A stretch of DNA of 64,000 nucleotides from Clostridium sp. HBUAS56010 (GCF_007115105.1 NZ_SULJ01000001.1:372001-436000), one strand, 5' to 3'; numbered from the stretch's first letter, positions 53,341-62,435 are shown. The notes: generated by a model from the sequence alone, not told the origin. Numbers and translations are program-made.

Positions 53341-55017
53341 TCACAATAAATGGAATTTTCTTGCAATATCCACGATTCTTCTGCCTCCGGGCAGGCTGTT
53401 CAGTTCTTTTTCGTCAATGCAGCGAAGCTTCAAAAGTAAAACCCCGTATACTGCCATCGCTATTATAATAGCAGCGATAACCCCCAGAAAATTGCTCTTT
53501 GAGATCAGATGAATCAGAACATATATTCCATACGCAGCCGCTCCCATTACAGCAGAAGCGAACAGCGGAAGTAAAAATGTCTTTATAACCTCCTGCCTGT
53601 ATCTTAAATACTTTCCAATTGCCAGGCCATTAAAGATACACATGGTAATGGCAAATAAAACATTGGAATAGAGGACTCCGTATATTCCCATTTTAAACAC
53701 AAAGAGCATTACACACAGAATTCCCACATGAAGGATAAGAGAAATAACAGCATTCTTCAGTGGAGTCTTCATATGATTGATTCCCTGAAGAACAGCATTG
53801 GTAACCGTGGAAAGTGAGAAAAATGCCACGGCGGAAGATCCATATACCATCATGCTAATTAAGGCAGTATTATCGCTTTTTGCAAACAGCAGATTACAGA
53901 TCGGTGCAGCCAGTACTGTCAGCCCTATTGTGGAAGGAATGGAAATGATCATGGAAAAGCGAATGACCATGGAAACCTTCCGGACGATCTGTCCTCTGTT
54001 TCGTTCCGCAACCGCCTGTGACAAAGAAGGAATCAGCGCTGATGCCAGAGAGTTGGCAATGGCAACAGGAATATTAAAAAGCAAACGGTATTTGCCCGAA
54101 TAAACACCCCAGTTCGATGCAATCTCAGAGGCATCCATGCCAAGAGCCGACATGCCAATTCCATAAATGCTGTTGTCAATTACAATGCTGATATTATAGG
54201 CAACGCTGCTTAAAACAATGGGGAAGACTGTCAGAATTAAAATTTTTGATATACTCTCGTAGGTCTCCCGATATCGACTACGGTCTCTTCTCGCCTGTTT
54301 TTTTATAACCGGCCTGTAATTGAACAAAATAAATGCAAGGAACAGTAAAGCAGCGAATGCACCTACGCCCGTTCCAATGGTTCCACCTGCCGCACCAAAC
54401 GCATAAGAATATTCCGTTGCTCCATGAAGTATATTGGATTTAAGACCTGCCTCAAAAAGTTTTGCTGCAGCATATATGCTGACGGCTGCATTGACAATCT
54501 GTTCAAAAACCTGAGAGATGGCAGTGGGGAGCATGGTTCCCAGTCCCTGGAAATACCCTCTGATAACACCAAGATAAGCAATAATCCAGATAGTTGGAGC
54601 CAGAGTCTTTAACGCATAGCTTGTATAGGGCATTTTTAAGAACTGATTGGCAAACACATCTGCTCCGAACCATAGAACCGCCGCTCCGAGTCCGCCCACT
54701 ACTGTTCCATAAAACATGGACACCTTCAGTACCCGAAACGAATTTACATATTCTTTTTTTGCAATCCTCGTAGCAACCATTTTAGATACAGCAGTTGGAA
54801 GGCTATAAGAGGATACGATTAAAAGAATGGAATAGATTGAAAACGCGGAACTGTAATAGCCATTTCCTTCATCCCCAAGGATACTTGCCAGAGGAATGCG
54901 GTAAAACATTCCGATAATGCGTACAACAATTCCTGCAACTGCCAGAATCGTTCCCTGAATGAGGAAATTCGATGCTCCCTTTTTCTTTATATTTTTTCTA
55001 GTACTATTGTTTTCCAT
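53341..55017 (-). CDS. spoVB: SpoVB/MurJ-type oligosaccharide flippase family protein
   Basis: A 558-residue polytopic protein with about fourteen membrane segments (MVF/MATE-type polysaccharide flippase superfamily). The N terminus has FLIQGTILAVAGIVVRIIGMFYRIPLASILGDEGNGYYSSAFSIYSI, the Bacillus SpoVB/YtgP-like opening, and later IPVAIANSLASALIPSLSQA and ITNAVLQGINHMKTPLKNA. Such proteins flip lipid II or other lipid-linked sugars; SpoVB works in spore cortex formation. It overlaps the DUF3048 gene by 14 bp. ATG 55017 or 55029 could be used. Whether it is SpoVB or the vegetative flippase is not decidable from one gene. Confidence 0.82.
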   Translation of the reverse strand: MENNSTRKNIKKKGASNFLIQGTILAVAGIVVRIIGMFYRIPLASILGDEGNGYYSSAFSIYSILLIVSSYSLPTAVSKMVATRIAKKEYVNSFRVLKVSMFYGTVVGGLGAAVLWFGADVFANQFLKMPYTSYALKTLAPTIWIIAYLGVIRGYFQGLGTMLPTAISQVFEQIVNAAVSIYAAAKLFEAGLKSNILHGATEYSYAFGAAGGTIGTGVGAFAALLFLAFILFNYRPVIKKQARRDRSRYRETYESISKILILTVFPIVLSSVAYNISIVIDNSIYGIGMSALGMDASEIASNWGVYSGKYRLLFNIPVAIANSLASALIPSLSQAVAERNRGQIVRKVSMVIRFSMIISIPSTIGLTVLAAPICNLLFAKSDNTALISMMVYGSSAVAFFSLSTVTNAVLQGINHMKTPLKNAVISLILHVGILCVMLFVFKMGIYGVLYSNVLFAITMCIFNGLAIGKYLRYRQEVIKTFLLPLFASAVMGAAAYGIYVLIHLISKSNFLGVIAAIIIAMAVYGVLLLKLRCIDEKELNSLPGGRRIVDIARKFHLL

Positions 55018-56149
55018 AAAATTCCACATTGGGAGAATCCTGTGCAGAAATAATGCAAACCCAGGTTTTACCCTGGTTCAGGATAATCTCATTATTCTCC
55101 ATGTCGTAATAATGTGTGGGTCCAAATTCATTGTCTTTAGACCACTTAACCGGTATTGCTCTTCCTTCGGTAATAAATGTTCCAAAAGAATCACTCTGAA
55201 CATTAATATTTAAATAATCTGTGGTAGCGTAATGAGCGGTGGGGCAATATTGTAAAATAATATTCTTCACTTTTATCTGCCCTTCATCTCCCTTATGTGC
55301 TGCCCCGTATTGGAACCGGTAATAAAGACCATCATCTTCATGATATTCAAACCAAGGTTTATTAAGCTTGTACCCAGGATAAACCTTATAGGCATCTTTT
55401 ACATCTTTTGCATTCTCCAGGGTCACCTCTTTCCCTGTTTTTGCAAACTGGTAATGTCCCTTGTAAGAAGAATCAAATTCCTGGGAAAATCCCATCTCTT
55501 CCATGGCTTTTTTCAACCTCTTTCCGCTGGTATAAGCGTTATGAGGGGCTTTTTTATCCTTTGACCGGAAATACGCAACATTTCCAATTCCTTCAACTCC
55601 ATTAATGTGATCCACATTGACAAGGTATGGTTTTGCAAATGTACTTTGACCATAATGGGCATATATTGAATCAAATTCACGGGCAAAGTATGTATAATAG
55701 GTTCTGCAGCTTCTAACGGAACCGATGCGTTCCAGATTATCATAGTCTTCAATCAGTGCCATATACCGGTTCATACCGCCCTCGGCAGGTGCCTCATAAA
55801 CAACACCTGCCCGGTTTATGCCGTATTGAGGGAGTGCTTCTTTATCATTGCTCATCATAACAGCGACAGGTCTGCGGTTTCCGATTGCTGTATCTACCAT
55901 TTCACCGGTTAGATAACTTCTTATTTTTCCATCTTTTTCCTGTCGTTCAGAAAAGGTATAGTAATCTCCGGGGCTTTCTTCCTCTGTCTGATTGGCAGGC
56001 GCAGAGCTATTTATAATAATTTCTTCCGTGCTTACCTCTTCAGTCCGCGGTTCTGTTACAGATACTGCTTCATATCGTTTTGTACAGCCAGATAAAAATG
56101 CAGAAGACAGCACCAGAAAAGCAAGCCCAAACCATACCCTTTTTATCAT
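55004..56149 (-). CDS. DUF3048 (YerB-type) lipoprotein
   Basis: A 381-residue lipoprotein: MIKRVWFGLAFLVLSSAFLSGC gives a lipobox with Cys22, so it should be anchored outside the membrane and processed by LspA. The DUF3048/YerB domains are marked by RRPVAVMMSNDKEALPQYGINRAGVVYEAPAEGGMNRYMALIEDY and RIGSVRSCRTYYTYFAREFDSIYAHYGQS. Function unknown. Its ATG overlaps the ybeY stop by 4 bp and its end overlaps spoVB, so it is embedded in the yqfC-yqfD-phoH-ybeY run. Confidence 0.9.
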   Translation of the reverse strand: MIKRVWFGLAFLVLSSAFLSGCTKRYEAVSVTEPRTEEVSTEEIIINSSAPANQTEEESPGDYYTFSERQEKDGKIRSYLTGEMVDTAIGNRRPVAVMMSNDKEALPQYGINRAGVVYEAPAEGGMNRYMALIEDYDNLERIGSVRSCRTYYTYFAREFDSIYAHYGQSTFAKPYLVNVDHINGVEGIGNVAYFRSKDKKAPHNAYTSGKRLKKAMEEMGFSQEFDSSYKGHYQFAKTGKEVTLENAKDVKDAYKVYPGYKLNKPWFEYHEDDGLYYRFQYGAAHKGDEGQIKVKNIILQYCPTAHYATTDYLNINVQSDSFGTFITEGRAIPVKWSKDNEFGPTHYYDMENNEIILNQGKTWVCIISAQDSPNVEFYGKQ

Positions 56150-56643
56150 CTCACGTATCCCCTCCGTTTTAAAATCTCATCCTGTTTCTTTTCCATGACC
56201 AGGCGTTCTTCATCCTCCATATGGTCATAGCCAAATAAATGAAGCATACTGTGCGCCACCAGAAATGCCATCTCCCTGGTCTGGGAGTGACCATATTTTA
56301 CAGCCTGTTCTTCTACTTTGTCAACAGAGATTACAATATCCCCCAGTAAAAGCTCCCCTGTCTCCGGATTAAAAGAATCAAAAGCCATCTGTTCCAGAGC
56401 TTCAAAATCAGAGGGAGACTGGTACTCCACCATAGGAAAAGAAAGAACATCCGTAGGGTTGTCTATATTCCGGTATTCCCTGTTAATCTGCCGGATATCT
56501 TCATTATCTGTAATGAGCACATTGACCTCCGCTTCATAGGGGCAATTCTCATAATCCATAGATTCTTCCACCACCTGGTTAATAATATCCTCATATGGAA
56601 TCTCCAGCTTTTTTTCTGCTTCGTATTCAATATTAATTGTCAT
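56146..56643 (-). CDS. ybeY: Endoribonuclease YbeY
   Basis: A 165-residue metal-dependent RNase needed for 16S rRNA 3'-end processing and ribosome quality control. The metal motif is AHSMLHLFGYDHMEDEER (H-x3-H-x5-H), preceded by LLGDIVISVDKVEEQAVKYGHSQTREMAFLVA; LNREYR-type NREYRNIDNPTDVLSFP is also present. I start at ATG 56643 with AAAGG upstream; the open frame continues to 56757 inside phoH. It overlaps phoH by 11 bp, the usual phoH-ybeY order; dgkA, cdd and era, which often follow, are not here. Confidence 0.95.
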   Translation of the reverse strand: MTINIEYEAEKKLEIPYEDIINQVVEESMDYENCPYEAEVNVLITDNEDIRQINREYRNIDNPTDVLSFPMVEYQSPSDFEALEQMAFDSFNPETGELLLGDIVISVDKVEEQAVKYGHSQTREMAFLVAHSMLHLFGYDHMEDEERLVMEKKQDEILKRRGYVR

Positions 56644-57649
56644 AATGTGCCTTTCTTCCTTTGACATTCCTGGTCTTTTTATCTTCTGCCTTTTTCTTTG
56701 ATTCAAATTCATCGTAAGCCTGTACAATTTTTTGAACAAGAGGATGACGTACCACATCGCTGCTTGTCAATTGACAGAAACTGATGTCTTCAATCCTCTT
56801 TAATATTCTCATTGCCGTATCAAGTCCTGAAACTGCTCCTGTTGGAAGATCCTTCTGAGTCTGGTCTCCAGTAACAATAACCTTGGAACCAAAACCAATT
56901 CTTGTAAGAAACATCTTCATCTGTGCAGGAGTAGTGTTCTGTGCCTCATCAAGGATAATATAAGCGTTGTCAAGGGTACGTCCTCTCATATAAGCCAGGG
57001 GTGCCACTTCAATCAGCCCTTTCTCCGAATTATGGAGAAAACTTTCCGCACCCATGATCTGATAGAGCGCATCATAGAGAGGTCTTAAATAAGGATCAAT
57101 CTTGCTTTGAAGATCGCCAGGCAAAAAACCCAGCTTCTCTCCCGCTTCAATAGCTGGTCTTGTCAATATAATCCGGTTTACTTCCCCGTTTTTAAATGCC
57201 TGGATCGCCATCGCCATTGCAAGGTAAGTCTTGCCTGTTCCTGCAGGGCCAATTCCAAACACAATCATCTTCTTTCTGATCTGATCCACATACTGCTTTT
57301 GACCAAGAGTCTTTGGTTTTACTGGTTTTCCGGCAATGGTCCGGCAGATAATATCCTTATCTATCTCCAGAATCTGGTTGTCATTCTCAGAAAAAGACAG
57401 GGAGAGGGCATAATCTACATTCTGTTCTGTAATGGTATTCCCTCGTTTGGACAGTTCGATCAGATTGCTGAATACACTTTTTGCTTTTTGGACCATCTGC
57501 TCTGGTCCTATAATCTTAATGGCACCATCTCTTCCAATTATGGTAACGTGAAGTGTCCGCTCAATCTTTTTTAAGTAGTTGTCAAACTGTCCGCATACAT
57601 TCTTCTCGTGTTCTACTGGGATATCTATCATTGTCTCAATTACGCTCAT
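56633..57649 (-). CDS. PhoH family P-loop ATPase
   Basis: A 338-residue PhoH-like protein. A KH-like N-terminal region (about 20-75: LKKIERTLHVTIIGRDGAIKIIGP) precedes the ATPase: Walker A GPAGTGKTYLAMAMA near residue 145, RPAIEAGEKLGFLPGDLQSKIDPYLRPLYDAL, Walker B AYIILDEAQNTTPAQMKMFLTRIG and the GDQTQ motif. The C-terminal tail is basic. Members bind nucleic acid and may be RNA helicases working with YbeY. GGAGGAG lies 9 bases before the ATG; it overlaps yqfD by 14 bp and ybeY by 11 bp. Confidence 0.94.
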   Translation of the reverse strand: MSVIETMIDIPVEHEKNVCGQFDNYLKKIERTLHVTIIGRDGAIKIIGPEQMVQKAKSVFSNLIELSKRGNTITEQNVDYALSLSFSENDNQILEIDKDIICRTIAGKPVKPKTLGQKQYVDQIRKKMIVFGIGPAGTGKTYLAMAMAIQAFKNGEVNRIILTRPAIEAGEKLGFLPGDLQSKIDPYLRPLYDALYQIMGAESFLHNSEKGLIEVAPLAYMRGRTLDNAYIILDEAQNTTPAQMKMFLTRIGFGSKVIVTGDQTQKDLPTGAVSGLDTAMRILKRIEDISFCQLTSSDVVRHPLVQKIVQAYDEFESKKKAEDKKTRNVKGRKAHYDN

Positions 57650-58877
57650 CTGATTGATTTGTCTCCTCCGGTTCTACTTGTTGGATCTCCAGACCTTCCT
57701 GCCGCCCCACAGGCTCTTCCGTAACAAAGTCTATGGCGATCTGGCACAGAGATTCATTATCTAGTATTTTAACATGATTTTCCAGAATTTGTACCCCTTT
57801 TTCCAATAATTTTTTTTCGTACTCCTGATTCATCTTATCAGCAAGTTCCTGCTTCTCATTGTCCCTGTAAGGACGCTCATAGGAAATGTATTCTTTTGCC
57901 GTTATATTGCCTACATAAATGGGGAGGTAAAAATTCTCAAACAAATGAAGTTGATTCTCTTCCATAGTCCGTTTCCAGCTGGTTCCTTTGGGTTTTGGAA
58001 GCATGAGCATAAAAGAGGAATGGAAGGCTTTTATATACCTGCCCTTACGCACTCTTCCTGTCTCCACGTCTATTTTACGATACAAAGGGATCTGCCTGGT
58101 AAACTGGTAACTGGTTTTAGCATATATATCAGCATCAGAATGAATATAGTGGGTGTTTATGACTTCTTCACTGTCTCCAATAATCGGTATAGCACCATGG
58201 ACCAATACCTGTCCTTTGGTAATCTCGTCACCAATCGAAACCATGGGAATTCCGCTTCGGACAATCATGGAAGTAATAACACCATCTTTTTCTGCCACAA
58301 GGTTACTTGGGGTTTCATCCTTTACAGGGACATGAGACAACACTTCATTTTCCTTTATCTTAACCAAAAGCCTGGTTCCTGATACCCTTGCCGATACCCA
58401 GGTGATTTCTGGAAAAGCAGTTCGAAGGGACTCTTCCAGATTGTCGCAGTCAATCTTTGATTTTCTCATTCCATAGTTTATCTGCTGGGACTCGCAATAT
58501 TTTAGCAGAGTGTCGTATGTATACATCCGGTTTCCATCAAATTCAATATCCCAGATAAATAAAGAAAGGACATATAAAATCAGAAAAAAACCAAAAAATC
58601 CGACACCATAGAATTTGCGTTTTCTGTTACGATATAAAAAAAAAGGAAGTCCAAACTTTTTTAAAATCCTAAGTCTGACCTTCGATTTACGGACAAGGGG
58701 CTTTATTTTCCGAAACCCTGGAACAGTCATGAAAAATTGATAAGTCTGACCGGAATTAACAACTTGCCATAATTCAATTTCATGAACCGTACACATATTT
58801 AAAAACCGTTCCGGTGAAAACCCGGACATTTCTATAAAAAGATAACCGAAAAAACGGCGGCTCAGCCAGTCAATCAC
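57636..58877 (-). CDS. yqfD: Sporulation protein YqfD
   Basis: A 413-residue sporulation protein with one membrane segment near residues 90-112 (FYGVGFFGFFLILYVLSLFIWDI) and a large domain after it with a FtsQ/POTRA-like stretch (FPEITWVSARVSGTRLLVKIKENE) and a lipoyl-like loop (AEKDGVITSMIVRSGIPMVSIGDEITKGQVLVHG). Family members are needed for spore formation in clostridia and are under sigma-E in Bacillus. The start is GTG with GGAGGTG 7 bases upstream. It is 25 bp after yqfC and overlaps phoH by 14 bp. Confidence 0.92.
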   Translation of the reverse strand: MIDWLSRRFFGYLFIEMSGFSPERFLNMCTVHEIELWQVVNSGQTYQFFMTVPGFRKIKPLVRKSKVRLRILKKFGLPFFLYRNRKRKFYGVGFFGFFLILYVLSLFIWDIEFDGNRMYTYDTLLKYCESQQINYGMRKSKIDCDNLEESLRTAFPEITWVSARVSGTRLLVKIKENEVLSHVPVKDETPSNLVAEKDGVITSMIVRSGIPMVSIGDEITKGQVLVHGAIPIIGDSEEVINTHYIHSDADIYAKTSYQFTRQIPLYRKIDVETGRVRKGRYIKAFHSSFMLMLPKPKGTSWKRTMEENQLHLFENFYLPIYVGNITAKEYISYERPYRDNEKQELADKMNQEYEKKLLEKGVQILENHVKILDNESLCQIAIDFVTEEPVGRQEGLEIQQVEPEETNQSDERN

Positions 58878-58902
58878 GTTCTTACACCTCCAACTCCCTG
58901 CA

Positions 58903-59169
58903 TCATTCGAATTCCAGGGATTTTATAAATCCATTGATTTTCATTTCTTCATTGGTGTAATACTCGATCATCAACCGGCTTCCAGAGATGATTACACGGC
59001 AATTCTTTGCCTGGAGCTTAATAGAGGAATCCGTATACAGGATAATACTCCGGTAATTTTCAATTACAACACTTCGGCGCCCGAGAAAAGACACAAGCAC
59101 CTCTCCAAGAACGACATCTTTGGGGAGTTTTAAGGTGGAAGCAGCTTTTTCCTTTGATTCTTCCAACAT
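58903..59169 (-). CDS. yqfC: Sporulation protein YqfC
   Basis: An 88-residue protein of the YabP/YqfC family: LPKDVVLGEVLVSFLGRRSVVIENYRSIILYTDSSIKLQAKNCRVIISGSRLMIEYYTNEEMKINGFIKSLEFE, shown here only as short landmarks (GRRSVVIENYRSII, GSRLMIEYYTNEEMKI). It is made in sporulating cells and always sits beside yqfD. The ATG follows GAGAAGGG. It heads the yqfC-yqfD-phoH-ybeY run, with a sigma-E-like promoter candidate 40 bases upstream. Confidence 0.9.
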   Translation of the reverse strand: MLEESKEKAASTLKLPKDVVLGEVLVSFLGRRSVVIENYRSIILYTDSSIKLQAKNCRVIISGSRLMIEYYTNEEMKINGFIKSLEFE

Positions 59170-59203
59170 ATCTTCTCTGCCCTTCTCTCTTATATTCCTT
59201 TAT

Positions 59204-59232
59204 ACTATATGCAAAAAAGGAAGGGAAAATTC
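59204..59232 (-). promoter_or_regulatory. Candidate sigma-E promoter for yqfC-yqfD
   Basis: On the minus strand GAATTTT (59232-59226), a 14-base spacer and CATATAGT (59211-59204) resemble the mother-cell sigma-E boxes (G-ATA-T / CATA-A-T). The downstream sporulation genes make this plausible, but the match is partial. Confidence 0.35.
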
Positions 59233-59262
59233 TATATTCTGTATGCCTGCAAAACTAGAAAA

Positions 59263-59296
59263 AACCCCTGGTTATGCCTTAGCCAAACCAGAGGTT
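59263..59296 (-). terminator. Terminator of rpsU
   Basis: On the minus strand AACCTCTGGTT (59296-59286) pairs with AACCAGGGGTT (59273-59263), one G-U pair, and runs into TTTTTCT. It lies 13 bases beyond the rpsU stop. Confidence 0.85.
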
Positions 59297-59309
59297 CATC
59301 TTTTAACAA

Positions 59310-59486
59310 TTAGTTATATTTACGTTTTCTTGCAGCTTCAGACTTTTTCTTACGTCTTACGCTTGGCTTTTCGTAATGCTCTCTCTTACGAATTTCCTGT
59401 TGGATACCTGCTTTAGCACAGTTTCTTTTGAATCTGCGTAAAGCGCTATCTAAGGTCTCGTTGTCTTTAACGATTACATTGGACAT
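59310..59486 (-). CDS. rpsU: 30S ribosomal protein S21
   Basis: A 58-residue, very basic protein: [19 protein letters not shown] opens it, [17 protein letters not shown] follows and the end is ARKRKYN. This is S21, the small-subunit protein near the anti-Shine-Dalgarno end of 16S rRNA that helps base-pair with mRNA. Every codon fits the family. It has its own promoter and terminator. The upstream GGAGGGAGG is 13 bases from the ATG, rather far; AGGTG is nearer. It often neighbours yqfC/yqfD and era in clostridia. Confidence 0.96.
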   Translation of the reverse strand: MSNVIVKDNETLDSALRRFKRNCAKAGIQQEIRKREHYEKPSVRRKKKSEAARKRKYN

Positions 59487-59562
59487 AGCTCACACCTAAC
59501 CTCCCTCCAGTTGTGTACTTGTGCATAATACAACTGTTTGGGTATTTTATAGCACTGATATG

Positions 59563-59590
59563 ATTATAGCATAATTTTGCCATACGTCAA
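59563..59590 (-). promoter_or_regulatory. Sigma-A promoter of rpsU
   Basis: On the minus strand TTGACG (59590-59585), a 16-base spacer and TATAAT (59568-59563). The leader of about 70 bases has the hairpin CAGTTGT (59536-59530) / ACAACTG (59514-59508) that ends right at the GGAGGGAGG ribosome site, a possible control point. Confidence 0.8.
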
Positions 59591-59626
59591 GAAAAACTTT
59601 CATAATTTTTCGTATTTCAACAACAA

Positions 59627-62266
59627 TTAGCTTAACTGCTGGGCAGCCACTTCCACTGCTTTCTGCAGGCACTGATCAACGCCGGAAGGATCTTTTCCTC
59701 CTGCCTGCGCCATATTGGGACGACCGCCGCCGCCGCCGCCCACAAGGGCTGCAATGGCTTTAAGGAGATTACCTGCATGAGCTCCCTTTTTCTGAGCTAC
59801 TTCGGTTACTGCCGCCATAAGATTTACTTTTTCTCCCTGGACAGAAGCAATTACAATGACACTTTCTCCCAGTTTATCCTTTAACTGGTCTCCTAAATTA
59901 CGGAGTCCGTTCATATCCACATCCATTACTTTTGTCGCAAGAACTTTAATGCCGTCTATCTCCTGAATCTGCTCAGTCACATTACCGAGAGAATCTTTTG
60001 CCAGCCTGCTCTTTAATTTCTCATTCTCAGAATGAAGCATTTTGATTTCTTCCAGAAGAGATTCAATCTTGGAAGTAAGGGAAGACGGAGTGGTCTTGGC
60101 TGCTTTAGCAGCTTCATGCAGCTCTCGTTCTGTCTCTTCATAATAGCGCATAAGCCCATCACCAGTTAAAGCTTCTATTCTTCGAACACCTGCAGCAATA
60201 CCTGCCTCGGAAAGAATCTTAAATGAGCCCACTACACCAGTATTGGAAACATGGGTACCGCCGCAAAGCTCTGTGGAGAAATCTCCCATCTTCACAACCC
60301 TTACGCTGTCTCCATATTTCTCACCAAATAATGCCATTGCGCCAGATTTCTTGGCTTCATCCAAGGACATAATTTCGGTTTTTACCGGAAGTGCTTCTTT
60401 TATCTTCTCGTTGACAAGAGTTTCTACTTTATTGATCTCGTCTTCTGATAAAGAAGAGAAATGTGTGAAGTCAAAGCGAAGTCTGTCTCCATCAACGAAA
60501 GATCCTGCCTGTTCCACATGTTCGCCGAGTACAGTTCTCAATGCTTTCTGGAGAAGATGTGTGGCACTGTGGTTCTTCCCTGTATTCTGGCGGTTCTTTT
60601 CACAAACTTTCAAGGTGATTTTGTCACCAGTCTGAAACATCCCCTTAACCATCTTTCCAACATGGCCAACTTTGCCGCCTAACAGATTAATGGTATCTTC
60701 CACCTGAAACTCACCGCTGTCGCTGATGATGGAACCCACATCTCCCTGCTGTCCGCCCATGGTTGCATAAAATACGGTCTCTGCAGTTATTAAAGTTCCG
60801 GCTTCTCCGTCTGTAAGCGCTTCTACCACCTCTGTTTCTGAGGTAAGTGCTGTAATAACAGAATCACAGACTAACTTGTCATATCCGACAAATTCAGTGG
60901 TAAGAGAAGGATCAACAGACTGATAAACAGTAACATCGGCACCCATATAATTGGTGGTCTTTCTTGCATTTCTTGCAGTCTCCCGTTGCTTCTGCATCGC
61001 AGACTTAAAGCCTTCCTCATCTACACCAAATCCTTTTTCAGAAAGAATCTCCAGAGTCAGATCAAGAGGAAATCCATAGGTATCATACAGCTTAAATGCC
61101 TCTTCTCCTGAAAGGACAGTCTCCTTGCCTTTTTTCATGGACTCTTCCAGTTCTCTTAAGATTGCAAGCCCCTGATCAATGGTCTTGTTAAATTTGTCTT
61201 CTTCCTGAGTGAGAACTTTTAAAATCATAGCCTTTTTCTCTTCCAGCTCCGGATATCCATCCTTTGAAAGATCGATCACAGTTGCAGACAGATCAGCAAG
61301 GAATTTACCTTCTATGCCTAAAAGACGTCCGTGACGTGCAGCCCTTCTAAGAAGACGGCGAAGTACATAACCTCTTCCTTCATTAGATGGCATAATTCCA
61401 TCAGAAATCATAAACGTGCAGGAACGCACATGATCAGTAATCAGGCGAAGGGATACATCCACATCAGAATCCTTTTTGTATTCCGTATGAGCCAGATCTG
61501 CCACACGGTTTAAAAGTGCTTTTATTGTATCTACATCAAAGATAGAATCCACATCCTGAACTACAACAGCCAGACGTTCCAGTCCCATACCGGTATCAAT
61601 ATTCTTCTGCTGTAATTCTTCATAATGTCCATGACCGTCATTCTCAAACTGAGTAAAAACGTTGTTCCATACTTCCATATAGCGGTCACATTCACAGCCT
61701 ACGGTGCAATCAGGCTTACCACAGCCATACTTCTCTCCCCTGTCATAGTAAATCTCAGAACAGGGTCCACAGGGGCCTGCCCCATGCTCCCAGAAGTTAT
61801 CTTCTTTTCCAAACCGGAAAATCCGTTCCGGTTCAATTCCAATATCTTTATTCCAGATATCAAATGCCTCATCATCTTCCAGATATACAGAAGGGTAAAG
61901 TCTGTCAGCATCCAGACCAACCACTTCGGTCAAAAATTCCCAGGACCAGTGAATGGCTTCATTCTTAAAATAGTCACCAAAGGAAAAGTTACCAAGCATC
62001 TCGAAGAAAGTGCCGTGGCGTGCGGTTTTGCCTACATTTTCAATATCTCCTGTCCGAATACACTTTTGGCAGGTTGTCACTCTTTTTCTGGGAGGAATCT
62101 CCTGACCTGTAAAATACGGCTTAAGCGGAGCCATACCTGAGTTGATCAACAACAAGCTGTTATCATTATGAGGAACCAGGGAGAAGCTTTTCATCGCCAG
62201 ATGTCCCTTACTCTCAAAAAATTCAAGGAACATTCTCCTCAGTTCATTCACACCATAGTTCTTCAC
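59627..62266 (-). CDS. alaS: Alanyl-tRNA synthetase
   Basis: An 879-residue class II synthetase. The N-terminal aminoacylation domain has FLEFFESKGHLAMKSFSLVP, MAPLKPYFTG and KCIRTGDIENVGKTARHGTFFEMLGNFSFGDYFK; the editing domain shows HSATHLLQKAL (HxxxH) and CGGTHVSNTG (Cys/His of the zinc site); the C-terminal C-Ala/DHHA1 part has GGGGGGRPNMAQAGG. The start is GTG with GGAGG 8 bases upstream. A 36-bp gap separates it from the rpsU promoter. I see no T-box in the 195-base upstream gap. Confidence 0.97.
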   Translation of the reverse strand: MKNYGVNELRRMFLEFFESKGHLAMKSFSLVPHNDNSLLLINSGMAPLKPYFTGQEIPPRKRVTTCQKCIRTGDIENVGKTARHGTFFEMLGNFSFGDYFKNEAIHWSWEFLTEVVGLDADRLYPSVYLEDDEAFDIWNKDIGIEPERIFRFGKEDNFWEHGAGPCGPCSEIYYDRGEKYGCGKPDCTVGCECDRYMEVWNNVFTQFENDGHGHYEELQQKNIDTGMGLERLAVVVQDVDSIFDVDTIKALLNRVADLAHTEYKKDSDVDVSLRLITDHVRSCTFMISDGIMPSNEGRGYVLRRLLRRAARHGRLLGIEGKFLADLSATVIDLSKDGYPELEEKKAMILKVLTQEEDKFNKTIDQGLAILRELEESMKKGKETVLSGEEAFKLYDTYGFPLDLTLEILSEKGFGVDEEGFKSAMQKQRETARNARKTTNYMGADVTVYQSVDPSLTTEFVGYDKLVCDSVITALTSETEVVEALTDGEAGTLITAETVFYATMGGQQGDVGSIISDSGEFQVEDTINLLGGKVGHVGKMVKGMFQTGDKITLKVCEKNRQNTGKNHSATHLLQKALRTVLGEHVEQAGSFVDGDRLRFDFTHFSSLSEDEINKVETLVNEKIKEALPVKTEIMSLDEAKKSGAMALFGEKYGDSVRVVKMGDFSTELCGGTHVSNTGVVGSFKILSEAGIAAGVRRIEALTGDGLMRYYEETERELHEAAKAAKTTPSSLTSKIESLLEEIKMLHSENEKLKSRLAKDSLGNVTEQIQEIDGIKVLATKVMDVDMNGLRNLGDQLKDKLGESVIVIASVQGEKVNLMAAVTEVAQKKGAHAGNLLKAIAALVGGGGGGRPNMAQAGGKDPSGVDQCLQKAVEVAAQQLS

Positions 62267-62305
62267 GTTACTGTCCTCCGTTAGTTATATTGTCTATTCT
62301 GACAA

Positions 62306-62326
62306 AATGCCGCCAAATCCGGCATT
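62306..62326. repeat. Palindrome in the alaS leader
   Basis: AATGCCG (62306-62312) and CGGCATT (62320-62326) form a 7-bp inverted repeat about 40 bases upstream of the alaS start codon; on the minus strand it is followed by TTTTG. It is GC-rich against its surroundings and could be a weak attenuator or a protein site. AlaRS of E. coli is known to repress its own gene through a palindrome, but no evidence ties that to this site. Confidence 0.4.
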
Positions 62327-62376
62327 CATTGATTTTGGTATTTTCCATCTAAATACACAATATCATTTATCTTACT

Positions 62377-62405
62377 ATCCTATCATATGGTTTTTTATTT
62401 ATCAA
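62377..62405 (-). promoter_or_regulatory. Candidate sigma-A promoter of alaS
   Basis: On the minus strand TTGATA (62405-62400), a 17-base spacer and TAGGAT (62382-62377), leaving a leader of about 105 bases. Confidence 0.5.
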
Positions 62406-62435
62406 GATGTTCCAATGGAATTTTTTTCATTCCAG

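Noticed and set aside
61625-62140. Plus-strand open frame opposite alaS
   Set aside because: Shadow of the alaS N-terminal coding sequence; no start signal and no recognisable domain.
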